16,254 nucleotides of DNA from Methanomethylovorans sp. Its GTDB lineage: Archaea; Halobacteriota; Methanosarcinia; Methanosarcinales; Methanosarcinaceae. Shown piece after piece: positions 1-6,465 of this stretch. The notes beneath the pieces were generated by a model. It searched no databases and was not told where the DNA came from. It saw nothing but the letters and a program-made list of their open reading frames with translations. Where the stretch lies: the NCBI GenBank assembly GCA_020854785.1, contig JAHFZE010000060.1:1-16254 (forward strand). The letters are read 5' to 3'. The position numbers were made by a program, and so were the translations under genes. The stretch's first letter is position 1, and each line of letters begins with the position of its first letter.

Positions 1-2957
1 AGGTTACCGTAAAGTTGTATCGTACTGTTACGGTAAAGAGCCATCATTGCAGTTTCATGATCATCCTTCGCATCCTGATAGTTATGGATCTTCTCGTGCA
101 TCGTGGCAAGATCACCATAAAGGCCAGCTTCTATTATAGGTGGTGTAAGATGGTCTATTATAACGGCATTACCACGGCGCTTGGCCTGGGTGCCTTCCCC
201 CACGTTATCCATAATGTAGGGGTAGATGACGGGTGTCTCAGCCACCATGATAGACGGATAGTCATATCTCCACAGACCGACTTCATTTCCTGGGAGCCAT
301 TCCTGTGTGCCGTGGGTACCGAAGTGGATCATGGCATCTGCATCGTATATGTCGTTGATCCAGAAATATGTCGCAAGATATTGGTGTGTTGGAGGTATTG
401 AGGAATTGTGGTATATAAGAGACTCATCAGACTGTCCTGCTCTTGTTGGCTGGGGTATGAAATTGACATTTCCAAGCTGGATGGTCGGTATTACAAAGAA
501 CTTCCCACTTCTATCCTCATAGGTCATGACCTCACCGGGCGCTTTTCCCCATGTGTCCTCTACCTCTGTGCGCACACTAGCCGGCAACGTATCGTACCAT
601 TCAAGATATTCCTCCACAGGGAGAAGGGTCACGTATCCGGACTGTACTACTTTCTCAAGCTCTCCGGGCGCCCATGTGCCGACATTCCTGCTTTCAATGA
701 ACAGATCGATGAACTCACTACCGTTTGGAATTGTACCATTGCCTATGTTATAGCCTGCAGCATGCATGTCTTCCAGAAGCAGGGTGAAACTTGAGCCTAT
801 GTCCAGGTAACTGGCTCCAATATTGTTCTTTCCACCCTCGTGGTTATAATAAAGGATGGTGACCTTCTTGTCAGCATTTGCTGCTCTACCAAGTTCCGCC
901 CATGCAATTGCCCTGTCACATATCCATTCGACCTGACATTCAAGAGGTTCATAGTAATACTGTTCTGTTGCTTCATCCTGCACCCTTCCTGCAACCCATA
1001 TGTAATCAGTAAGCCCGTCTATTTCAGGCTGTGTGACCTGATATGGGATGGATGTGCTGCTTAATCCCAGCACACTTTTATTGAACTCTTCAGGCGTCTG
1101 GTAATAATCCTGTATTCCTTTGATTACAGGTACATTGTACTTTTGCAAATACTCCATACCTTTTTCATGGTCATTATAGTTAAGATAAAAACCTTTCAGT
1201 GAAATAATGGAATCAACAAGCACATCCCCATTCATCGTGAAGTAATCAACATCATTCTCACATACGGCATAAGTAGTGTAGATGACATTGCATCCTTTTG
1301 ATTCAAGCTCTCTGATAATGGCATCCTCTGAATTGTATTCAATGGATGTCTTACCCAGTCTATTACCGATTATTCCAATTGTAGGAGCCGACGCATTGTA
1401 ACCGTTATCGGCATACCAATCGAGATATTCAGTACTGTTGACAAAGGTCCTTGGGAACGCATCCGGATGATATATCCCATCATCAGGGATGATAGGCGCC
1501 TCTGGAGAAGAGTATTCAATATAGATGTTCTCAAGGGTAGCTCCAATGCAACGGACCCAGCTCTCCATATTGTTATATCCATCATAGTATAGGTAATCGG
1601 TCATTGCAGAGTATGGAGGATTTCCCATGTCAATTGTTGCTATTCCATACACATCAGCCAGCATACCGAACATTCCGATCTGAGCTCCGTTGTTCTTTGC
1701 AGCAAGCAGGTCATCCTTTATTACAGGAAGTTCGTTGGCTCCCACCATGTATAATATTATCACATCTTCATTGGTAATATCAATTGAACTGTTTATGGCC
1801 TCCCCGCCTGTCATGACATTGACATTGAAAATATCTGTGATAACTGCTCTTTCAGCAAGCACCTGCTTCAGATAATATACACTGGAATCCGAATTGATGA
1901 TGTAAGTGATATTAACTTTCTCTTGTAGGACCTCTGGCTCAGCAAGTGTTTGTCCTGCAAAGGCGCCTGAGAACTGCTGGCCCATGAACTTCAGCATGTT
2001 GACCATATTGGTCTCTCCACCCTGCACCCAGTATATTTCGATATCAGTGTAATTGCCAGAATAGAGGTCAACATTTGGCAGGGTTATGTTCTCGGAAAGA
2101 TTATAACCTATGACCATTGTGCCATTAGCTTTGGCAGCGTTTATACCGGGGACCCAGTTCGTAACAGCAGCTTCATCCCTGGATTCAATGAATATCATAG
2201 CATATCCGGAGAAGTCAATATCCTGCGGCAATGTTTCACTCCTTGAAATAACGGTTGTACTTAGTTCTGAGGATATATCTGATGCTGCCACAGCATTATT
2301 AAGGGTAGCAGTATTAACATCTGTGCCCAAGATAAAGAGGAACTTCACATCTCCGCTTCCAACTGAGCTACCGCCAGTTGAACTGTTGTCATTAGAGCCA
2401 TCATCAGTGGAGTCTTGACCACTTTCAATGATCTCAGAGAGATTGCTATATTCTGTTGCAAGATATATCAGCAAGTTCTCTGCATTTCTAAAATCTTCGC
2501 CCGTGGTACCCATATTATTATAATAGGTGTCGATAAGCTCTGTTGAAGAACCGTCGGATATGTAGTCAAAATATTCAGGCGTCCCCAGGGATCTTATGTC
2601 CACAAAAGATGTTCCATTGTCCTTTGCAGCCTTGAACGACAGACCCATGGGATCAAAGACCGCACTTGACAACATATCAGTAAAAATAACATCTTGCTCC
2701 ATCAATAGCCCTGAACTCGCTGCTGCGAGCAGTTCATCGCTGGGAGCAGACCAGGTAGTAGTGTTGAAAGATGGCACATAAGTGAACACTACATCTGAAC
2801 TGTATGCCATGGACTGGCTTGCTGCTTCAAGAGCAGGGCTGGGAGTCCAGGCAATATACATTATATCTATTTTGGTTTCGTCTGCCGATACCACTGTTGT
2901 TAAGGATGTCAACAACAATACACTTAATACCAATGTAAGTACATAGTTTCTTTGCAT
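1..2957 (-). CDS. Secreted CobN-like chelatase large subunit (C-terminus cut by window edge)
   Basis: Homologue of the large subunit of cobaltochelatase/Mg-chelatase (CobN/BchH/ChlH family), which inserts a metal into a tetrapyrrole ring. 985 codons are visible with no stop; the family is usually about 1,200-1,300 residues, so roughly the last fifth is missing. Residues 1-25 form a signal peptide (short basic start, hydrophobic core, likely cleavage after VSA), so the protein probably works outside the membrane, unlike cytoplasmic CobN. An N-terminal domain (about 28-178) is followed by a Ser/Asn/Gly/Asp-rich linker (about 180-203). Family signatures lie near the visible end: HFGTHGTQEWLPG at 878-890 and YPYIMDNVGEGTQAKRR at 912-928. 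Many N-x-S/T sites fit export. The ATG at 2957 follows a GGGGG Shine-Dalgarno inside an inverted repeat. It is the last of four minus-strand genes with ExbB-, ExbD- and DUF2162-like proteins. Family is certain; substrate and metal are unknown. Confidence 0.88.
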   Translation of the reverse strand, partial: MQRNYVLTLVLSVLLLTSLTTVVSADETKIDIMYIAWTPSPALEAASQSMAYSSDVVFTYVPSFNTTTWSAPSDELLAAASSGLLMEQDVIFTDMLSSAVFDPMGLSFKAAKDNGTSFVDIRSLGTPEYFDYISDGSSTELIDTYYNNMGTTGEDFRNAENLLIYLATEYSNLSEIIESGQDSTDDGSNDNSSTGGSSVGSGDVKFLFILGTDVNTATLNNAVAASDISSELSTTVISRSETLPQDIDFSGYAMIFIESRDEAAVTNWVPGINAAKANGTMVIGYNLSENITLPNVDLYSGNYTDIEIYWVQGGETNMVNMLKFMGQQFSGAFAGQTLAEPEVLQEKVNITYIINSDSSVYYLKQVLAERAVITDIFNVNVMTGGEAINSSIDITNEDVIILYMVGANELPVIKDDLLAAKNNGAQIGMFGMLADVYGIATIDMGNPPYSAMTDYLYYDGYNNMESWVRCIGATLENIYIEYSSPEAPIIPDDGIYHPDAFPRTFVNSTEYLDWYADNGYNASAPTIGIIGNRLGKTSIEYNSEDAIIRELESKGCNVIYTTYAVCENDVDYFTMNGDVLVDSIISLKGFYLNYNDHEKGMEYLQKYNVPVIKGIQDYYQTPEEFNKSVLGLSSTSIPYQVTQPEIDGLTDYIWVAGRVQDEATEQYYYEPLECQVEWICDRAIAWAELGRAANADKKVTILYYNHEGGKNNIGASYLDIGSSFTLLLEDMHAAGYNIGNGTIPNGSEFIDLFIESRNVGTWAPGELEKVVQSGYVTLLPVEEYLEWYDTLPASVRTEVEDTWGKAPGEVMTYEDRSGKFFVIPTIQLGNVNFIPQPTRAGQSDESLIYHNSSIPPTHQYLATYFWINDIYDADAMIHFGTHGTQEWLPGNEVGLWRYDYPSIMVAETPVIYPYIMDNVGEGTQAKRRGNAVIIDHLTPPIIEAGLYGDLATMHEKIHNYQDAKDDHETAMMALYRNSTIQLYGN

Positions 2958-2973
2958 GTTATCCCCCGATAAC
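2958..2973 (-). promoter_or_regulatory. Inverted repeat enclosing the CobN-like gene's ribosome binding site
   Basis: GTTATC and GATAAC, perfect 6-bp inverted arms separated by GGGG, sit immediately before the ATG (read on the minus strand GTTATCGGGGGATAAC). The G-run is the likely Shine-Dalgarno, so a hairpin would place it in the loop, or a dimeric protein could bind here. The repeat is seen directly; a regulatory role is inferred. Confidence 0.4.
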
Positions 2974-3065
2974 GTGTGCTGAGCACTTCGGATACATTGC
3001 TTGGCGGCGGTACCGAAGTGCCTGCTTATTAGATATTTTTTGTTTTACTCCACTATATGAACAAA
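2974..3065 (-). promoter_or_regulatory. Leader region of the CobN-like gene: 9-bp inverted repeat and possible TATA box
   Basis: This is by far the longest gap inside the four-gene unit, whose other junctions overlap or nearly touch. It holds a perfect 9-bp inverted repeat, GCACTTCGG at 2983-2991 and CCGAAGTGC at 3013-3021, with a 21-nt spacer. Further upstream, an A/T-rich AAAAAATATCTAATAAG (minus strand, about 3026-3042) could be a TATA box for separate transcription of the chelatase gene. No U-run follows the stem, so it is a poor intrinsic terminator; a processing site, attenuator or operator are alternatives. Confidence 0.4.
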
Positions 3066-3428
3066 TTAAGTAGTAGTCCCGTTCCCACTTTCCGGCACAT
3101 ACACCACTCTTCCATCAGCCAGCTTGTATGCAGTGCCAAGCACATCACCTGTACCGCCACCGATCTGGTCGGTAAGGTTCATCACTTCGATGGGCTGACC
3201 CTTTTCTTTTATGATGATCTTCATATCCTCCTGCCCGGGATTCTTCACAATGGTTATATCATCGGTGTTGCTGAGCAGTTCAGGTAACTGATAAGACATG
3301 ACCAGTGCGATCAGCAGGGCCACGGAGAATACCATGGCTATATCAAAAAGATTAGCAACGCCGGTTAGAGGGTTGACCTCATCGGCATCATAGAGTAGCC
3401 CTGTTCTCCTGAAACGTTTCTGTTTCAT
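3066..3428 (-). CDS. DUF2149 protein, ExbD-like single-pass membrane protein
   Basis: A 120-residue protein of the DUF2149 family. It has a basic cytoplasmic N-terminus, one membrane segment (about 27-46) and a polar domain outside, the topology of ExbD/TolR/MotB stator partners. Asp29 at the start of the membrane segment (NLFDIAMVF) occupies the place where ExbD and TolR carry their essential proton-handling aspartate; this parallel is inferred. The C-terminal part (about 58-116) contains short beta-strand-like stretches (KIIIKEKGQ, GRVVYVPES). Its ATG overlaps the stop of the ExbB-like gene by 4 nt (ATGA), indicating translational coupling and fixing the start. It most likely forms a stator with that channel and engages the exported CobN-like protein encoded next. 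The domain family is confidently recognised; the mechanical role is not shown by sequence. Confidence 0.82.
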   Translation of the reverse strand: MKQKRFRRTGLLYDADEVNPLTGVANLFDIAMVFSVALLIALVMSYQLPELLSNTDDITIVKNPGQEDMKIIIKEKGQPIEVMNLTDQIGGGTGDVLGTAYKLADGRVVYVPESGNGTTT

Positions 3429-4048
3429 TCCTTTGCCTCCAGGCTATCGAGGATGTAATCGATATCTGCCATATCCTGCCAGTACCATCTCTTCCGTACC
3501 TGGGTGAGCACATAAGAGATACTGCCTGCGAAAAGGCCTACAACTGTAGTTGCAAAGGCTATCATCAGATTATTGGCAAGCTGCACGATGTCACCCTGAG
3601 ATAAGCCAATAAGGGCAGGTCCCAGAGGAATGAGGGTGCCCATCAATCCAAGCATGGGCGCGACAGTTGATATGATACGTGTCTGCTCAAGTTTCTTTGC
3701 CATCTTGATCTCATATTCCTCGGACAACCACTCAATTGCAGGGACCCTATTCTTTTCCAGATGACCGGCCGCAGCATGTGCAAAAGATGTTACTATAAAG
3801 TTCTGTTTTATTTTTCTCAGAGCCTCTGCAGCAAAATCAAAATTCGATAGTTTGATATTATTTTGTACCTCAAGACATACAATTTCCAGATTATTGGTGT
3901 CCCTGCTCCTTTTTGCATATTCGGACAGAAACTCTCCTATCATTATCAGAGAGAGCAAAGACATGAGTATCAGAATTATAACCACAGGGTACAGCAAAGA
4001 AGATGAGAAAGTGTAGAGTATAGAAAATACGGAGGAAGTAACAGTCAT
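3425..4048 (-). CDS. MotA/TolQ/ExbB-type proton channel protein
   Basis: A 207-residue member of the MotA/TolQ/ExbB family, the ion-conducting part of proton-driven motors. Membrane segments are predicted at about 17-38, 126-148 and 160-182. The family signatures are visible: APMLGLMGTLIPLG at 130-143 and ATTVVGLFAG at 166-175; the loop between the first and second segments is long and cytoplasmic, as in ExbB. The ATG at 4048 is preferred because it lies one base after the DUF2162 stop and has GGAG about 11 nt upstream. An in-frame GTG at 4084 and ATG at 4078 would add 12 or 10 residues and overlap the preceding gene by about 35 nt. The stop overlaps the DUF2149 start (ATGA). Archaea of this group lack an outer membrane, so the usual TonB role does not apply; energising the exported chelatase-like protein is the contextual guess. 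Confidence 0.88.
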   Translation of the reverse strand: MTVTSSVFSILYTFSSSLLYPVVIILILMSLLSLIMIGEFLSEYAKRSRDTNNLEIVCLEVQNNIKLSNFDFAAEALRKIKQNFIVTSFAHAAAGHLEKNRVPAIEWLSEEYEIKMAKKLEQTRIISTVAPMLGLMGTLIPLGPALIGLSQGDIVQLANNLMIAFATTVVGLFAGSISYVLTQVRKRWYWQDMADIDYILDSLEAKE

Positions 4049-4049
4049 G

Positions 4050-4721
4050 TTATACACTTCTCCGGCTTCCGATAACATATCCACATATAACTAGCCCGGT
4101 AAGCACAAGCAAGGGAATGATATCAAGTTCTCCCCCTGTTGGCGGTATATTAAGCTGTTTTGACTTTATGTAAGCTGGTACGAGCATGGAACCAAGCAGG
4201 TAGAATATACCCAGGAACATCATCACCGCTCCAAGGTCTTCAGGTGTACGATGCATTTTCCGGAATATCCAGGTGGAAGATATGACTGTAATGAAAAAGA
4301 CAAAGCCTACCAATGCTCCAATTTTAAGTCCGTTCCATCCAAGTGTGGATGCAAGTATCATGCTGGATACAAAAAGAGCTGTCAGGCACACAGGACATGG
4401 CACTGAGATAAAAAGGAAAGTGTGCCTGGAAACGTCATGTCCGCATGACCACTTCTTCTGAGTGTAGATGCCGGCTCCTATAAGGAGCAAGGCCACTACT
4501 ACATGCAGGGTCATCCCCATGCTGGTTATCACATCCAGATTTGACTGGTCCACCAGTCCTATAAGGCCGCCAAGTATTACGGAAATCACAAAGTAACTTG
4601 CAGCTATGATCAAAGTCTCTTTTTTACTGATGTTGGAAAAGCCACATCCAACACCTGTCTTCAGGGCAAATATCATTATCCCTAACAGGATACCAACGAC
4701 TATAGCATAAACAGAATTCAT
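4050..4721 (-). CDS. DUF2162 polytopic membrane protein, putative transporter
   Basis: A 223-residue integral membrane protein of the DUF2162 family with about seven hydrophobic segments (about 4-20, 36-56, 68-86, 102-124, 132-152, 165-185, 200-217). Function is unknown; it is often labelled a putative transporter. Cys/His positions stand out: Cys26 in GVGCGFSN, Cys93 and His95 in WSCGHD, His100, and a CPVC pair at 109-112 entering a membrane segment. These could bind metal or act as a redox pair, which would suit a metal or tetrapyrrole route, but that is inference. It is the first gene of the unit: a TATA box lies 27-34 bases upstream and AGGAGAG precedes the ATG. Its stop at 4050 almost abuts the ExbB-like start. 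Confidence 0.8.
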   Translation of the reverse strand: MNSVYAIVVGILLGIMIFALKTGVGCGFSNISKKETLIIAASYFVISVILGGLIGLVDQSNLDVITSMGMTLHVVVALLLIGAGIYTQKKWSCGHDVSRHTFLFISVPCPVCLTALFVSSMILASTLGWNGLKIGALVGFVFFITVISSTWIFRKMHRTPEDLGAVMMFLGIFYLLGSMLVPAYIKSKQLNIPPTGGELDIIPLLVLTGLVICGYVIGSRRSV

Positions 4722-4723
4722 TT

Positions 4724-4756
4724 CTCTCCTATCCGTTTCCTTTTTTCTTATATAAG
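4724..4756 (-). promoter_or_regulatory. Promoter and ribosome binding site of the DUF2162-ExbB-DUF2149-CobN unit
   Basis: On the minus strand CTTATATAAG (4747-4756) is a textbook archaeal TATA box. Transcription would start about 25 nt further on, near 4726, leaving a very short leader. AGGAGAG at 4724-4730 is a good Shine-Dalgarno 2 nt before the ATG, so the exact start site decides whether it is in the mRNA. Confidence 0.6.
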
Positions 4757-4984
4757 TTGTGTGCTTTAATTAGCTATCTTTTGTTTAAAGCAACTTACAG
4801 TGTTTATAACCAGAGATATGAAAAGTGATAATTGATGTATATTCAATATCTATTTTCACATGCATATTTAAACAATATATACGTTTTCTTTTTAGATAAT
4901 AACTGGCACTACTTAAGCCTTCTTATATTTTTCGGCATCTAGGAATACATAATAAATATATTAAGGAAAGCTTGTATGTGTGCC

Positions 4985-5107
4985 ATGAGTTTTTTCCAGA
5001 ATAAGATAAAAGAAGTGGTTTCGAAAAAAGACAAAAGCAATATTTTGATGAGAGTCATCTTTTGTAGAATTCGGTGGGTTCTAACGAGATCTGATAAATG
5101 GATGTGA
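4985..5107 (+). CDS. Possible 40-residue leaderless small protein or gene remnant
   Basis: An ATG-to-TGA frame of 40 codons on the plus strand. The first 20 residues (MSFFQNKIKEVVSKKDKSNI) look like a genuine lysine-rich protein start, while the second half (RVIFCRIRWVLTRSDKWM) looks less protein-like, so it may be the stump of a broken gene. AATAAATATATTA at 4951-4963 is a fair TATA box whose expected start, about 25 nt on, coincides with the ATG, which would make the transcript leaderless. No homologue is recognised. An untranslated RNA or a chance frame are real alternatives. Confidence 0.25.
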   Translation: MSFFQNKIKEVVSKKDKSNILMRVIFCRIRWVLTRSDKWM

Positions 5108-5118
5108 CCACAAAAATG

Positions 5119-5148
5119 ATGTAAATTACTTTTATGTAAATTACTTTC
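5119..5148. repeat. Two-copy 15-bp tandem repeat
   Basis: ATGTAAATTACTTTT at 5119-5133 is followed directly by ATGTAAATTACTTTC at 5134-5148, 14 of 15 bases identical. It lies in the intergenic region and may be a simple slippage duplication or a pair of protein-binding sites. Confidence 0.7.
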
Positions 5149-5191
5149 AGCTGATGAGCTCAGCCTAAAAGCATATCAAGCAGATAATACT

Positions 5192-5214
5192 AAAAATTGA
5201 AAAAAAAGGAAAAA
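5192..5214 (-). terminator. Oligo-U terminator of the rps27ae operon
   Basis: Just after the rps27ae stop the minus strand carries three T-runs (T5 at 5210-5214, T8 at 5200-5207, T5 at 5192-5196) with no strong preceding stem. Staggered U-tracts are the common archaeal termination signal. Confidence 0.65.
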
Positions 5215-5220
5215 TCAAAC

Positions 5221-5370
5221 TTATTTCTTGAACTCGGTGTAACCGCATTTGCCGCAGGTGCGTCTGTCCTTGTGTTCAGCAAGGAATACGCCTTCACCGC
5301 ACCTGGGACATGCCTGGTGTGTCCTTTCCAGCTTGTCACCGCTGACCTTATAGTAATCTTTTACTGCCAT
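5221..5370 (-). CDS. rps27ae: Ribosomal protein S27ae (eS31)
   Basis: A 49-residue small-subunit ribosomal protein, the archaeal counterpart of the ribosomal half of the eukaryotic ubiquitin-S27a fusion, here without ubiquitin as expected. A zinc ribbon is formed by Cys21-x2-Cys24 and Cys39-x2-Cys42 (ACPRCGEG and [10 protein letters not shown]). AGGTG stands 6 nt before the ATG and the gene begins 12 nt after the rps24e stop, making it the last gene of the operon. In many euryarchaea a Kae1-Bud32 gene follows; here it is absent and an oligo-U terminator comes instead. Confidence 0.95.
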   Translation of the reverse strand: MAVKDYYKVSGDKLERTHQACPRCGEGVFLAEHKDRRTCGKCGYTEFKK

Positions 5371-5382
5371 TGTTACACCTGC

Positions 5383-5706
5383 TTATTCTTCCGCTGTTTC
5401 TGCAACTTCCGCATTTTCCTCTGGTGTCTCGGGCAACTTATTCCTTTCGAGAATATGTGCCTCTTCTATCTTCTTCATGCGGGCAGCGTCTTCATATATC
5501 TTTGCATAGCCATTAAGCTTCTGCCTTCCGAAATCGTTCTTCATCCTCTGAATAACGACAAGTTCCAGTGGCACGTTCAGTAATGCTGCCATCTTGTTCT
5601 TTACATCCATCCTTGCAGGAGTAGAGCCTTCAAAAGTTACCTCGAAGTTAAGCTCACGCCTGTTAAGAAGTACATTTTTTTTATCCTCAATGATTTTAAC
5701 ATCCAT
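5383..5706 (-). CDS. rps24e: Ribosomal protein S24e (eS24)
   Basis: A 107-residue small-subunit ribosomal protein of the S24e family. Characteristic stretches are [16 protein letters not shown] (about 15-30), the helix beginning [13 protein letters not shown] (about 33-45), [21 protein letters not shown] (about 51-71) and an acidic Glu-rich tail, also common in the family. The ATG overlaps the end of the dephospho-CoA kinase gene by 11 nt and has a strong GGAGG 7 nt upstream, so the start is secure. It sits in the conserved kinase-S24e-S27ae order. Confidence 0.96.
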   Translation of the reverse strand: MDVKIIEDKKNVLLNRRELNFEVTFEGSTPARMDVKNKMAALLNVPLELVVIQRMKNDFGRQKLNGYAKIYEDAARMKKIEEAHILERNKLPETPEENAEVAETAEE

Positions 5707-6274
5707 CGAATTTCCTCCGAATATCTATCAAATTGTTCCTGTCTTCCTGCCCATGTATCATCTTGTCCAGCAGGTCAAGGATCTCTTCCTTTTTGGATCT
5801 TGTGATATTGACAAGCACAACACCTTCATCCGGCTGCCCGTACAGTACAACCGAACCCTCAGGTGCAAGCAGTATTGCGGGCAACGCTGCAAGGTCCTCT
5901 TCGCCGCGCACGAATATTCTCACATGGTCCTTTGATCTAATGGCGTCATGGACCACATTGATCAGATCCTCGGTTATGACCCCGGGAGGATTATCCACGA
6001 ATATTTCACTGAACCCTGTATGCTTTGTGCCCACTACTACGCGGGCTGACGCAGGCCCACGCTTTGTCCGGTCATCAACTACAAGGATGTCCGGAATGAT
6101 ATTTGAATTGAGCAAGTGGAATGTAGTAACATCACCCACCGATATAAGTTTTGTGGGACTGCCCAGGTCTTTGGAAAGCTTCTGAATAGTGTCATCTCCA
6201 GTACCCGTGTAAAGGACACCAAATGTCTTCCTCAACAAAGGACGCAGTTCTTCCGGCAGGCGTATCGTTTTCAC
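5696..6274 (-). CDS. GTP-dependent dephospho-CoA kinase (DUF359)
   Basis: Archaeal dephospho-CoA kinase of the DUF359 family, unrelated to bacterial CoaE. It phosphorylates the ribose 3'-hydroxyl of dephospho-CoA using GTP, the last step of CoA synthesis, as established for the Thermococcus enzyme. The 192-residue length is typical. Family motifs are SVGDVTT (about 45-51), [11 protein letters not shown] (about 62-72) and a NPPGVIT loop, with a hydrophobic segment and a glycine-rich GPASARVVV between. The GTG at 6274 is preferred; a TTG directly before it (6277) is equally compatible with the GGTG Shine-Dalgarno. The gene starts 3 nt after spt4 and overlaps rps24e by 11 nt. Its location among transcription and ribosome genes is normal for archaea. 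Confidence 0.9.
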   Translation of the reverse strand: MKTIRLPEELRPLLRKTFGVLYTGTGDDTIQKLSKDLGSPTKLISVGDVTTFHLLNSNIIPDILVVDDRTKRGPASARVVVGTKHTGFSEIFVDNPPGVITEDLINVVHDAIRSKDHVRIFVRGEEDLAALPAILLAPEGSVVLYGQPDEGVVLVNITRSKKEEILDLLDKMIHGQEDRNNLIDIRRKFDGC

Positions 6275-6277
6275 CAA

Positions 6278-6463
6278 TTACCGCACCTTCAGTGCATATC
6301 GGTCAGCTACTTTGATCTCCATTTTCTGGGCTATCTCTGAAAGTTCTGGGTCCACGATAATTACCATGCCACTCCAATCACTGCTAAGGTTGCTGGAACT
6401 ACATACCAGGCACGTCTGACCTGTAACTATCCTATGGCACTCCCTACAAACCTGCTCGGCCAT
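6278..6463 (-). CDS. spt4: Transcription elongation factor Spt4 (RpoE'')
   Basis: A 61-residue zinc protein, the archaeal Spt4 (formerly RNA polymerase subunit E''). It pairs with Spt5 to form the processivity clamp on RNA polymerase. Zinc ligands are Cys6-x2-Cys9 and Cys18-x2-Cys21 (VCRECHRI and TCLVCSSS), followed by the conserved SDWSGMVIIVDPE stretch that contacts Spt5. The ATG at 6463 is used because GAGGTT precedes it and the previous stop lies just 2 nt upstream; the frame could extend only to a TTG inside that stop region. Cotranscribed with rpoE' as in most euryarchaea. Confidence 0.95.
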   Translation of the reverse strand: MAEQVCRECHRIVTGQTCLVCSSSNLSSDWSGMVIIVDPELSEIAQKMEIKVADRYALKVR

Positions 6464-6465
6464 GT

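Larger units (their letters stand above)
4722..5220. other. AT-rich intergenic region between the chelatase unit and the ribosomal operon
   Basis: About 500 bases without a confident gene. It contains the promoter of the DUF2162 unit at one end and the oligo-U terminator of the rps27ae operon at the other. Between them are a possible 40-codon leaderless ORF (4985-5107), a 15-bp tandem repeat (5119-5148) and a short hairpin, GCTGA-TGAGC-TCAGC at 5150-5164. Elsewhere I see only AT-rich sequence with several TATA-like runs. Confidence 0.6.

Noticed and set aside
4..39. Repeated GTTACCGTAAAG / GTTACGGTAAAG at the left edge
   Set aside because: One mismatch inside coding sequence of the CobN-like protein; explained by the residues encoded (LYRN and LYGN).
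15..794. Several plus-strand open frames of 70-128 codons
   Set aside because: They lie antisense to the CobN-like gene, whose minus-strand frame is open throughout and carries clear family motifs. Their translations resemble no protein.
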